From Gammaproteobacteria bacterium (GTDB lineage: Bacteria > Pseudomonadota > Gammaproteobacteria > Pseudomonadales > Azotimanducaceae): 39,462 bases of DNA. Below are positions 8,444 to 15,663 of the stretch, in pieces; the stretch's first letter is position 1, and every line of letters begins with the position of its first letter. The stretch is taken from NCBI GenBank assembly GCA_002725285.1, contig PBRC01000013.1:62024-101485 (forward strand), read 5' to 3'. The notes beneath the pieces were generated by a model that saw nothing but the letters and a program-made list of their open reading frames with translations, was not told the DNA's origin and ran no database searches. Both the position numbers and the translations under genes were made by a program.

Positions 8444-9736
8444 CTACACCCGAGATCCCTTTAAAACCTGCTCATACAGAGACACCATGTTGCTTGCGGT
8501 AACCTTCCAGCTAAACGAGTTTACGATTCGTTCACGACCTGATTTCGATAGCTGCCTGCGTCTCGATGAATCGTTGAATAAAGTGTCGAGAGCATCTGCG
8601 ATGGCGCCATGATCGCACACAGGCACGATCAAGCCGCTGTCACCGACGACTTCTGGTAAGGCGCCACCGTTTGTGGAAATGACAGGAACGGCACAGGCCA
8701 TTGCTTCTCCGGCCGGTAGCCCAAATCCTTCATAGACCGATGGCACAACGACAATGCTTGCCTGTGCATAGAGTCTGACAAGTTCCTCCGTTTCAATACC
8801 CGACACAAAAGTAAGGTGGGAGTGGATATTGAGTTCATTCATCAGTTTCTCTGTGTCACCGTCTTCTTTCAGTTTGCCCAGAATGACCAGATGGATGTCA
8901 GGGTAGTTGGGAATAAGTTCTGCCATGGCACGCAGTAGATACTGCAGTCCTTTCAATGGCTGATCGGCACTCGCGGTAACCATAACCCGGTATGGGATTC
9001 GCTCAACATCCGGCAGCGGTCTAAAGGTCTGAGTGTCAATACCGTTGTGCACCACGTTCAGATCGTCGACTGCCAGGTCAAAAGCCTTGGCAATGTCGCG
9101 TTGAGAAGCCTGGGAGACTGTCACGATATGGTTTAGTTTTGCCACTACCTTTTTCTGCATGCGAATAAACGAATGCCAACGACGGATCAGGAGTCGTGAT
9201 TTCCAGGTGGTTGCACTCCTGAGCGCGATCTCGAAATCACTTGTGATGGGATGATGAATCGTTGTGATGAGGGGGACTGACTGTTGCTGCAGATGCAGGG
9301 TTCCGAAACACAAAGATTGGTTGTCATGCACTATGTCGTAGTTGGGCTGGTGCTTATCGAAATATTGTTTAAGCCTTCGTCCGAAGGTGTAGGGCTCTGG
9401 AAATCCTCCAGTGAGCATGCTGAACCATTCGAATAAATCTGTGTAGGAAAGAAGGTGACGGGGTCTCAAAGCCGTCACATGGTTATCTACTTCATACAGG
9501 TTCAGGGAAGGAAGCTTGATGAGCTTTACCGAGGCATCCAGTTGTGGATACGGAGGACCGGAAATGACGTCCACCTGGTGTCCCGCGTCAGTCAGGGCCT
9601 TGCTCAAATAGCGTATATAGATACCCTGACCGCCGCTGTATGGATTACTCCGATACCCCAGGAGGCAGATTTTTAAAGGACGACAGCTATTTTCAGTGAT
9701 CTCGCTGTCTTGACTGTCAATAGCGTTATTGAGCAT
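8444..9736 (-). CDS. GT4-family glycosyltransferase
   Basis: A GT-B fold protein of about 430 aa. The N-terminal acceptor domain starts with ICLLGYRSNPYSGGQGIYI, and the C-terminal donor domain carries VHNGIDTQTFRP, ASADQPLKGLQYLL and the GT4 E-x7-E motif in VPSVYEGFGLPAGEAMACAVPVI, followed by GGALPEVVGDSG. It transfers an NDP-activated sugar with retention. I prefer ATG 9736; a TTG at 9772 would add 12 residues and overlap the decayed HD gene. First gene of the GT4-methyltransferase-toroid operon. Confidence 0.9.
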   Translation of the reverse strand: MLNNAIDSQDSEITENSCRPLKICLLGYRSNPYSGGQGIYIRYLSKALTDAGHQVDVISGPPYPQLDASVKLIKLPSLNLYEVDNHVTALRPRHLLSYTDLFEWFSMLTGGFPEPYTFGRRLKQYFDKHQPNYDIVHDNQSLCFGTLHLQQQSVPLITTIHHPITSDFEIALRSATTWKSRLLIRRWHSFIRMQKKVVAKLNHIVTVSQASQRDIAKAFDLAVDDLNVVHNGIDTQTFRPLPDVERIPYRVMVTASADQPLKGLQYLLRAMAELIPNYPDIHLVILGKLKEDGDTEKLMNELNIHSHLTFVSGIETEELVRLYAQASIVVVPSVYEGFGLPAGEAMACAVPVISTNGGALPEVVGDSGLIVPVCDHGAIADALDTLFNDSSRRRQLSKSGRERIVNSFSWKVTASNMVSLYEQVLKGSRV

Positions 9737-9768
9737 GCAGATTGGTAAAAAGCCGAGATTGTACGGGG

Positions 9769-10458
9769 TCAAGGCCCCAATGCCAAACGCTTGCCGTACT
9801 TTGCTGACCTACCAGCGAGCGCCGTCAATTGAAATGAAATCTGATACTCGGCGGGAATCTGAACGTTTGTCGTTGTTGGATACTTCAGTGGCCTGGAACA
9901 GGTTTTTTGTTTCAACCCGTCAATCATCACTGTTGCATCGTTCTGGTCCGTAAGCTGGTGCTTCATGTTCTTCAGTGAATACATTGGATGTTCTTCAGTG
10001 AATACATTGGCATATAGATTGGCGACCCAGGTCTGTCCTTCCTGGGTTTTTCGCAGATAGCGGCTACCCTTGGAGATATAGGGAGAAACCAGCGTCCAGA
10101 AGAATTTGGGGCAGCCAGCCTGGAGGTCTGCAGCATTGGTGTATCCCATCTTCGCTGCCTGGTCAGTTTCTTTAAATTCTGTAAACAGCAATGAGATCTT
10201 TGAAAAATACTGGGGATCCGCCAGTTCTCCAATGAGATCTGCCGCGCGCAACAGACCAGGCAGATCAGCACCTGCCTTGTGGTCTTCTTCGCTGGAAACT
10301 GGAAATCTTGTCCTTTCGATATTGGCGCATACCACGTCTGTATCGAGGTATTCATCGCCCGCAAAGCGCTCTTTGATGTAAATCTTGGCGCGATCCACGT
10401 AATAGGGGGTGAGAAAGGCATCAGGGCTCCCGGCAGGGGGTGAAGTTGGATTAAACAT
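9769..10458 (-). pseudogene. Decayed HD-domain metal phosphohydrolase gene (lacks HD half, C-terminal frameshift)
   Basis: The frame (229 codons from ATG 10458) matches what I remember of the C-terminal half of the HD-domain 'Npun_R2479-like' metalloprotein family: PPAGSPDAFLTPYYVDR, IERTRFPV, LLRAADLIGELADPQYFSK, PKFFWTLVSPYISKG and ANLYANVFTEEH. The metal-binding N-terminal half (H...HD) is absent; the frame stays open upstream to about 10578 without a start codon, and family-like sequence seems to begin shortly before ATG 10458. A 23-bp tandem duplication (9967-10010) then shifts the frame after FTEEH; removing one copy restores a short tail ending at a TGA at 9920-9922. Two lesions argue for a non-functional remnant. 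The family name is from memory. Confidence 0.7.
9967..10010. repeat. 23-bp tandem duplication causing a frameshift
   Basis: Positions 9967-9987 and 9990-10010 are identical 21-mers (containing TTCAGTGAATACATTGG) with a 23-bp period. Since 23 is not a multiple of three, the duplication changes the reading frame of the HD-phosphohydrolase remnant on the minus strand: ANVFTEEH is followed by the same bases read as PMYSLKNM. Confidence 0.9.
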
Positions 10459-10625
10459 TCTGTTCTCGATGCCCGGACAAGGTGCATAATCCGGGAGTGC
10501 CCATTGTGTAGTATCCGGCCCCGGAGTCAGGCACGAACAGGTCTGAAGGATAGTTATATCAGGATAATAGGGTGTTTTTTAAACCGTGTTAAGATGAACA
10601 GGTTTGATTCAACTCTCTCAGATTT

Positions 10626-10638
10626 TGAATGTGATTCA
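10626..10638 (+). promoter_or_regulatory. MetR box (autoregulatory operator)
   Basis: TGAATGTGATTCA matches the MetR consensus TGAANNTNNTTCA at every fixed position. It is centred 25 nt before the proposed metR TTG start (10657), so bound MetR would probably block its own promoter or translation region, as in enterobacteria. No metE or metH gene lies on the other side. Confidence 0.8.
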
Positions 10639-10656
10639 TTTAGCGGGGGATTAATT

Positions 10657-11589
10657 TTGATAGAACTACGACATCTGAAAACACTTGTTGCTCTGAGGGA
10701 TACTGGCAGCCTTGTAGAAGCAGCAGACAGGCTGTTCCTGACACAATCAGCCTTGTCCCATCAGTTAAAGGATCTTGAAGATCGACTGGACTGCTCCCTG
10801 TTTGTACGAAAGACCAAGCCCCCGAGTTTCACCAGTGCTGGTCGGCGTCTTTTGAATCTTGCCGATGAGGTCATACCCATGTTCAAGCTGGCTGAAAGAG
10901 ATATTGCCCGTCTGGCGGGCGGGGAAGCCGGTCGCCTGCACATCTGTATAGAATGTCACAGTTGCTTCCAGTGGTTGGTACCCTGCATTGACAGATATCG
11001 CGGTAACTGGCCGGAAGTTGAATTGGATCTGACTGGAGGTTTCAACTTCGCCCCCTTACCCGCGTTGGTTCGTGGTGATCTGGATCTTGTGATCACATCT
11101 GATCCGGTTGAATTACCAGGTATCAAGTACGTGCCGCTGTTTCGGTATGAGGCAATGCTGGCCGTGGATCCGCGACACAGACTGGCTGCAAAATCCTTTA
11201 TTGAACCCTCTGATCTGACTGACCAGGTACTCATTATGTATCCCGTTGATCGTGATCGGCTGGATATATTCAGCCGATTTCTCGATCCTGTTAACATTGA
11301 GCCCGCGTCTGTCAGGACTGCTGAACTTACCCCCATGATGGTGCAGTTGGTTGCCAGTGGCAGGGGCGTCGCCAGTCTGCCAAATTGGTCACTGGTCGAG
11401 TACATACCAAATAACACGATAGTGGCGAAGAAACTGGGAGAAAATGGCTTGTGGGCTACGCTTTACGCGGCTGTGCGCGAGGACCAGTACGCCGCACCTT
11501 TCATGGCAGACTTTCTTGCTACAGCGAATGAAACCTGTTTTGCCAATCTGGAAGGTATCAAAAGTGTGCAGGAGAAACCTGAAGCGTAA
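10657..11589 (+). CDS. metR: LysR-type transcriptional regulator MetR
   Basis: About 310 aa and collinear with E. coli MetR: IELRHLKTLVALRDTGSL, the winged HTH with LTQSALSHQLKDLEDRL (about residues 29-43), FVRKTKPPSFT, the effector domain signature IECHSCFQWLVPCID, PALVRGDLDLVITSD and LIMYPVDRDRLDIF. MetR senses homocysteine and activates methionine-synthesis genes. The start is TTG 10657: it follows GGGGGA (10645-10650) by 6 nt and gives the family N-terminus exactly; the frame is open from 10504 with an ATG at 10594, but the MetR box would then lie inside the gene. Divergent from the decayed HD gene. Confidence 0.95.
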   Translation: MIELRHLKTLVALRDTGSLVEAADRLFLTQSALSHQLKDLEDRLDCSLFVRKTKPPSFTSAGRRLLNLADEVIPMFKLAERDIARLAGGEAGRLHICIECHSCFQWLVPCIDRYRGNWPEVELDLTGGFNFAPLPALVRGDLDLVITSDPVELPGIKYVPLFRYEAMLAVDPRHRLAAKSFIEPSDLTDQVLIMYPVDRDRLDIFSRFLDPVNIEPASVRTAELTPMMVQLVASGRGVASLPNWSLVEYIPNNTIVAKKLGENGLWATLYAAVREDQYAAPFMADFLATANETCFANLEGIKSVQEKPEA

Positions 11590-11602
11590 TCCGTTGCCGA
11601 AA

Positions 11603-11800
11603 ACGAAAAAGCCCCGGCAGAATCGAATAGAAACGCCGGGGCTTCGTCAACGTATGGGGAGCAAGCTCCGAATCAATCCTGGTATATCAGGTTAACTCGG
11701 AGGCTCCCCGCATAGACTTACTGTCGATGGGATCACCTCCTTATACGATCAGGGTGCCTATCGGCGCGCTTGACGCCCCCCCTGGATAGGGCAACCAGCA
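11603..11800 (-). ncRNA. Candidate structured RNA with terminator and 16S-tail-complementary sequence
   Basis: Non-coding sequence downstream of metR with three strong inverted repeats. Read on the minus strand: a bulged stem 11785-11793/11755-11762, a loop closed by GATC/GATC (11747-11750/11731-11734) exposing AAGGAGG, a long stem 11703-11709/11656-11662 plus 11697-11702/11666-11671, and a final 9-bp GC-rich stem followed by T5, as in a terminator. TAAGGAGGTGATCC at 11743-11730 is the full complement of the 16S rRNA 3' end. No obvious ORF follows it. Class unknown; no clear promoter seen. It could instead be the 3' UTR of metR read on the plus strand. Confidence 0.45.
11605..11643 (-). terminator. 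Rho-independent terminator, minus strand
   Basis: AGCCCCGGC (11610-11618) pairs perfectly with GCCGGGGCT (11635-11643) around a 16-nt loop. On the minus strand the stem is followed by TTTTT (11609-11605), the normal terminator layout. On the plus strand it would only be a hairpin without T tract after metR. It could end the candidate RNA or the operon ending at 11949. Confidence 0.7.
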
Positions 11801-11948
11801 CGATAGATTCATTTTTTTATATGAAACGAACCGAGAAAAGACGAGCGAAATTTAGCCTAGTATTTTCACCATGTCAAAGTTGGGTTGATTTCCCTACCTG
11901 GCTTCGTCACCAGAGGATTAATGAAGTTGAAATCTCACAGGATTATCG

Positions 11949-12548
11949 TTAGGGAACCATCACCTGCACCTGCCACTTCTGATCGTTAGAATTTGACTCT
12001 CTAGTAAACAATCGTCGGTCGTGTAATCTGTCCTGACGATTAAGATCAAGCATGTCAATTCTGTTGGCCAGTAACTCTATTCCAGTAACTCCGTTTGGGG
12101 GTGCCATATCGTTCTCTGGCTGCAATTCCCCGATGCGAGCGACCTCGTTTTCAAGGCTCTGCCGTGAACCGATAACACTGCTCTGGGCAGCCACAGCAGA
12201 GTATAGATAGTCCAGAAGTTTCGCGCCATGGGGTCTTCTATACCAGTTGGTTTCAACCTCGTCCTGGTCCATGATCTGGTGCTCACCGCTGATACGATAT
12301 TGTCTCTGCTGACTCGGATACCAGAGCAATAGCTCATATCCGGCCTTGTCAGAGAGCAGTTGCCACTTGGGACTGGACTGGTTCATGAATATGGAAAATC
12401 GATTGTCGACGATGTCCCTCAGAACCAGCGTTCGAATCGAGGCGCTGCCTTGCTGGCTGGCAAGTGCCAGGAAACAGGTATCTGCGTTTGGATCATGTAC
12501 CTTACGCGCCTCGGTTCTATCGTTTTGGATTGATTCTATCGGGTCCAT
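11949..12548 (-). CDS. Pyridoxamine-5'-phosphate-oxidase-like FMN-binding protein
   Basis: About 199 aa from ATG 12548. Features of the PNPOx split-barrel family: CFLALASQQGSASIRTLVLRDI near the N-terminus (the FMN-binding RTLVLR), FSIFMNQSSPKWQLL, ELLLWYPSQQRQYRISGE, and the late W-Y-RPHGAKL segment. This resembles the 'Alr4036' FMN-binding branch rather than vitamin B6 PdxH itself; substrate unknown. The frame is open further upstream, but those residues overlap the MBL gene and read as non-coding. ATG 12548 lies 10 nt after the MBL stop, so the two genes are probably cotranscribed. Confidence 0.75.
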   Translation of the reverse strand: MDPIESIQNDRTEARKVHDPNADTCFLALASQQGSASIRTLVLRDIVDNRFSIFMNQSSPKWQLLSDKAGYELLLWYPSQQRQYRISGEHQIMDQDEVETNWYRRPHGAKLLDYLYSAVAAQSSVIGSRQSLENEVARIGELQPENDMAPPNGVTGIELLANRIDMLDLNRQDRLHDRRLFTRESNSNDQKWQVQVMVP

Positions 12549-12558
12549 GGGATCTGTT

Positions 12559-13413
12559 TTAGTTCTTATAGCTTGAGTACAGGGTTTGTATCCAGCTCTC
12601 TTCATTGATAAAACCCTGTCCCCAGGTATCCCATTGACTGCCCAGGCCGTTCTCAAGAATGGCCTCCAGGCTGTCACCCTTGCGGATTGCTGACTTTATC
12701 TGAGCGCTGGTTGTGTTGAGCATAGCCAGGTAGCGTTTCAGGTCGTCTTTGTTGGCCAGTGGTCCATGACCCGGAATCACCTGAGTATCGTCTTTGATGA
12801 GCGCCAATGCTGTTGCTATATTGTCAGCCATGCCATCAACAGAACCACCTGCGCCCAGATCAACGTATGGAAATCGATCTTTAAAGTAGTGATCACCCAT
12901 ATGCACGACGTTCGAGGTTGTAAAATAAACGATACTGTCACCATCTGTATGGCCATTAGGCATGTGTATTAGCTGAATTTCTTCATTGTTGAAATGGATT
13001 CGCGCTTGCTTTTCGAAGGTAATGACCGGCAGGGCGATTTTCTCAGCTGATGGTGTACCAGATACCATTCGGAGTCGAACATTGTCATGAGCGATAATGA
13101 GACTGTCTGCACCAAATGCCGCGTTACCGCCCGTGTGATCACCGTGGTGATGAGTATTCAAAAGGTATGCAGGTAATTCAGTACCAAGTTTACTGAGCGC
13201 TTGCTTGATCTTTGGCGCGAGGGGGGCAAACTGATCGTCGATCATCAGCAGACCGTCACTTCCTTTTGAAACACCAATGTTTCCACCAGCACCTATGAGC
13301 ATGTAAATCTTGTCGGTTAGTTGTTGTGTCTTGATCTCTACCGCAGCGAACCTGTCTTCTGCGAAACTCATATTTGCCAGGCTGAGTATCAATATCCCTA
13401 CAATTTTTCTCAT
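12559..13413 (-). CDS. Exported metallo-beta-lactamase-fold hydrolase
   Basis: 284 aa with a signal peptide (RKIVGILILSLANMSFA). All metal ligands of the binuclear MBL fold are present: HHHGDH at 88-93, His about 155 in MPNGHTDGD, Asp about 174 in HMGDHYF and His about 216 in IPGHGP. Members of this secreted branch hydrolyse esters, lactones or thioesters, and some act on beta-lactams; the sequence does not tell which. Start ATG follows GGAGG by 8 nt. First gene of a pair with the FMN-binding protein. Confidence 0.88.
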   Translation of the reverse strand: MRKIVGILILSLANMSFAEDRFAAVEIKTQQLTDKIYMLIGAGGNIGVSKGSDGLLMIDDQFAPLAPKIKQALSKLGTELPAYLLNTHHHGDHTGGNAAFGADSLIIAHDNVRLRMVSGTPSAEKIALPVITFEKQARIHFNNEEIQLIHMPNGHTDGDSIVYFTTSNVVHMGDHYFKDRFPYVDLGAGGSVDGMADNIATALALIKDDTQVIPGHGPLANKDDLKRYLAMLNTTSAQIKSAIRKGDSLEAILENGLGSQWDTWGQGFINEESWIQTLYSSYKN

Positions 13414-13709
13414 GGCTGATCCCTCCGGGGTTGTTTGGTTTTGTTGTGTGATATCTATCGGTACTGTTTTTCCTAATCTATGTTATCAGGGTCAGAGTCG
13501 TATACGCCGTGAACAAATCGGTCAGCAGGATTATCACGGAATCGAATCATTCTGTCATAAATATGGCCATATGCACTGCCTTTGATGTCATCGCGAATCA
13601 TATTGTTGGCATCACACTCCTGGGTTGCTTCAAGAAGTCGTTCAAGCATGAATATGGGCCGCTCTGCGTGCCTGGTTTTTATCGGTGTAGCGAATATCAG
13701 TTTGTAAGC

Positions 13710-14006
13710 CTAACGTTGACCGTGAAGGAAAGACATCTCTAATATCTGCCTGCAGAAGATTTCCGGGTCACTCTGCCCCATCTCGTGCCAGAGACTGGAT
13801 ATTTTCTCAGGAGGAACATTGTCGTTTGAAGTTTCACCCTGACTTGAGATAAAGAGAAATTCCATAATACCACCGAGTTGAATCTTCACGGGGTCGGCAA
13901 CCCGCAGGAATGATTCACACCTGGCATGAAGCTCTGGTCCTATGCCCTCGTATAGACGAATCTTCTGATCGCTGGCCCGTGGTGCTTGATTCTCGTCACT
14001 GCTCAT
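13710..14006 (-). CDS. Small unknown protein, third gene of the VOC operon
   Basis: 98 aa, soluble, no recognised domain. It contains IRLYEGIGPELHARCESFLRVAD and a C-terminal helical part (EKISSLWHEMGQSDPEIFCRQILEMSFL). Its ATG overlaps the stop of the VOC gene (ATGA, 14006-14003), strong evidence that it is translated and coupled to it. A function linked to the VOC protein is inferred from position only. Confidence 0.65.
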   Translation of the reverse strand: MSSDENQAPRASDQKIRLYEGIGPELHARCESFLRVADPVKIQLGGIMEFLFISSQGETSNDNVPPEKISSLWHEMGQSDPEIFCRQILEMSFLHGQR

Positions 14007-14686
14007 GAGGGTGACAGATCTCCTGTCAGTGAAGCCCGTTGTGAAACCTCAATCCAGTTCTCATCCGGATCCTTAATAAACGATATCCTTGCGGTTGTCC
14101 CAAGGGTTCTGGGTGCTGAGGCTTCTGTGCCACCACGTGCAAGAAAATTGGCGTGCTCTTCGTCAACTTTCCACACCTGAACCGTAATATATCGGTAACC
14201 CAGACCTCGCATTTCTGAGGGTGGTTTGTGATCAGGATCCTCTGTAAGAAGAAAAATGGTTGTTGCCCATTTGAAAGTTGTATCATCAATCTGCTCTATT
14301 TGCAGCATATCGTTGTAGAAGTTTTGAAAGCGGGTCAGGTTGCTGACTGTCATTCGAATACCGATTTTGGTTATGCCAGCGTAGCCTTCCGGTACAAGGG
14401 TCACTTTGCTACCGTCCGGATCAATCATGGAGGCAGGATCATCAATCTCTGGGCGAGCAATTAGCAGTTCCGTGTAACCGCTGGGACTGGTATCAGGAAT
14501 ATCGTTGCGGCTGTGATTGAGTTTGAATATCGAACCATTGAGACTATGGCGAAGTTGATGACTGCCACCTCCTACTTTTAACAACTCTTCAAAGGGTAAT
14601 CCTACTTTATTCTGCCAGAAGGCAAGTTGTTCTTCTCTTTGATTGGTGTAAATGCCAATGTCGATACATTCTTTGGCCAGTTTCAT
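14003..14686 (-). CDS. VOC-family protein (glyoxalase/dioxygenase superfamily), two modules
   Basis: 227 aa made of two vicinal-oxygen-chelate-like halves: residues about 1-100 (CIDIGIYTNQREEQLAFWQNKVGLPF, then DPDGSKVTLVPE) and about 105-220 (KIGIRMTVSNLTRFQNFYNDML, then SFIKDPDENWIEVSQR). Each has the beta-alpha-beta-beta-beta pattern. Possible ligands include His and Glu in the second half (WIEV), but which residues bind metal cannot be decided by eye. ATGA overlaps with both neighbours show a three-gene coupled operon (14964 to 13710). Confidence 0.82.
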   Translation of the reverse strand: MKLAKECIDIGIYTNQREEQLAFWQNKVGLPFEELLKVGGGSHQLRHSLNGSIFKLNHSRNDIPDTSPSGYTELLIARPEIDDPASMIDPDGSKVTLVPEGYAGITKIGIRMTVSNLTRFQNFYNDMLQIEQIDDTTFKWATTIFLLTEDPDHKPPSEMRGLGYRYITVQVWKVDEEHANFLARGGTEASAPRTLGTTARISFIKDPDENWIEVSQRASLTGDLSPS

Positions 14687-14964
14687 TTGTTTGTCCTTGC
14701 TACTGACCTGGTTGTCAGTTGTTGATTGTTTGCATGAATCGAAGCTTCGATAGTATCAGCCTCATAGGCAATAATGGCTTCAATAAATTCATGCCATTCA
14801 TAATCAGTCTGAACCGTCGAACTTAGTTTTAAGGTAACAACGGATGCTTCGCTGGAAACTGAGTCTCGTTCAATGCCGTTTATTGTGAGTGCAGCACTGG
14901 CACCGGGCTGAAAATCCAGTCGAAGCTCCGCGCCACGATAGTGTGTTGTTAATTGATACATCAT
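14683..14964 (-). CDS. Small unknown protein, first gene of the VOC operon
   Basis: 93 aa. The first half is beta-rich (YQLTTHYRGAELRLDF, ALTINGIERDS, VTLKLSSTVQTDYEWHEF) and the second half helical (IEAIIAYEADTIEASIHANN). No known domain recognised. Its stop overlaps the VOC start by ATGA (14686-14683), supporting translation. Met2 at 14961 is an alternative start; no strong ribosome site. Confidence 0.6.
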   Translation of the reverse strand: MMYQLTTHYRGAELRLDFQPGASAALTINGIERDSVSSEASVVTLKLSSTVQTDYEWHEFIEAIIAYEADTIEASIHANNQQLTTRSVARTNK

Positions 14965-15110
14965 GTCTGCTAGGGGTGTCTCCCTGATTGGTGAATCCTT
15001 CAGATCTTTGTTCGAAGGGACCCTTTACGAGGGATTATATGCCAAGAAACCCTTCTGGAGCATTTGGAAGAGCGGATGCTGAATCTGTCTGGTTTTTAGC
15101 CGCGGGTCAC

Positions 15111-15614
15111 CTAGCCAGGTGACAACACCTCCTCGTAGACAGCCCGAACCTCGTCATCAAAACATACAAACATCACCTGAATCTTTGTGTGTTCAAGCTG
15201 ATTCATTATGGTGTCAACTGCAATCCTGGTTGCTAACGCTAAAGGATAGCCGTATACACCAGTGCTTATTGCCGGAAATGCGATTGATTTCAGGGCAAGA
15301 GATGCTGCTTCGGCCATGCAGGTTCTGTAGCAACTCGCCAGAAGTCGATCTTCGCCAAGATCACCGCCGTGCCAGACTGGTCCGACCGTGTGAATGATGT
15401 ATCTCGCCGGAAGTCTGTACCCCAGCGTGACTTTGGCCTGGCCTGTACTACAACCATTTAGCTGGCGGCATTCCGAGAGAAGTTCAGGGCCAGCAGCCCT
15501 GTGAATCGCGCCGTCTACACCGCCGCCACCGAGTAAACTGCTGTTTGCGGCGTTGACGATGGCATCAACATTGAGAGAGACGATATTTGCGGTTATCGCT
15601 TCTGGATTGACCAT
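15111..15614 (-). CDS. Macrodomain protein, YmdB-like (O-acetyl-ADP-ribose deacetylase family)
   Basis: About 167 aa, close in length to E. coli YmdB (177). Visible: VDAIVNAANSSLLGGGGVDGAIHRAAG (the two Asn and GVDGAIH loop of the ADP-ribose site), TGQAKVTLGYRLPARYIIHTVGPVW and IAFPAISTGVYGYP (the second loop). Such proteins remove ADP-ribose or its acetyl ester. Odd: the GDIT element at the start, whose Asp holds the adenine, reads ANIV (Asn10). I chose ATG 15614, which aligns with YmdB; ATG 15665 would add 17 residues and overlap the divergent dioxygenase start. Confidence 0.85.
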   Translation of the reverse strand: MVNPEAITANIVSLNVDAIVNAANSSLLGGGGVDGAIHRAAGPELLSECRQLNGCSTGQAKVTLGYRLPARYIIHTVGPVWHGGDLGEDRLLASCYRTCMAEAASLALKSIAFPAISTGVYGYPLALATRIAVDTIMNQLEHTKIQVMFVCFDDEVRAVYEEVLSPG

Positions 15615-15663
15615 GTTGTCAATTAGTGTGTAGATTACCTTGATTTTCGCATGCAGGATTTCC

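Noticed and set aside
11730-11743. Fragment of a 16S rRNA gene
   Set aside because: Only the last 14 bases match; the preceding sequence does not resemble helix 44/45 of 16S rRNA.
11603-11800. 6S, SRP, tmRNA or CsrB-type RNA
   Set aside because: Length could fit 6S, but the diagnostic long bulged stem is absent; too few GGA loops for CsrB; no tRNA-like or SRP loop.
11770-11952. A 60-codon plus-strand frame ending at the tail of the FMN-binding gene
   Set aside because: No ribosome site, overlaps the structured region, and its composition does not resemble protein.
13509-13742. A 77-codon plus-strand frame between the MBL and VOC genes
   Set aside because: No ribosome site and no recognisable fold; partly antisense to the 98-aa gene.
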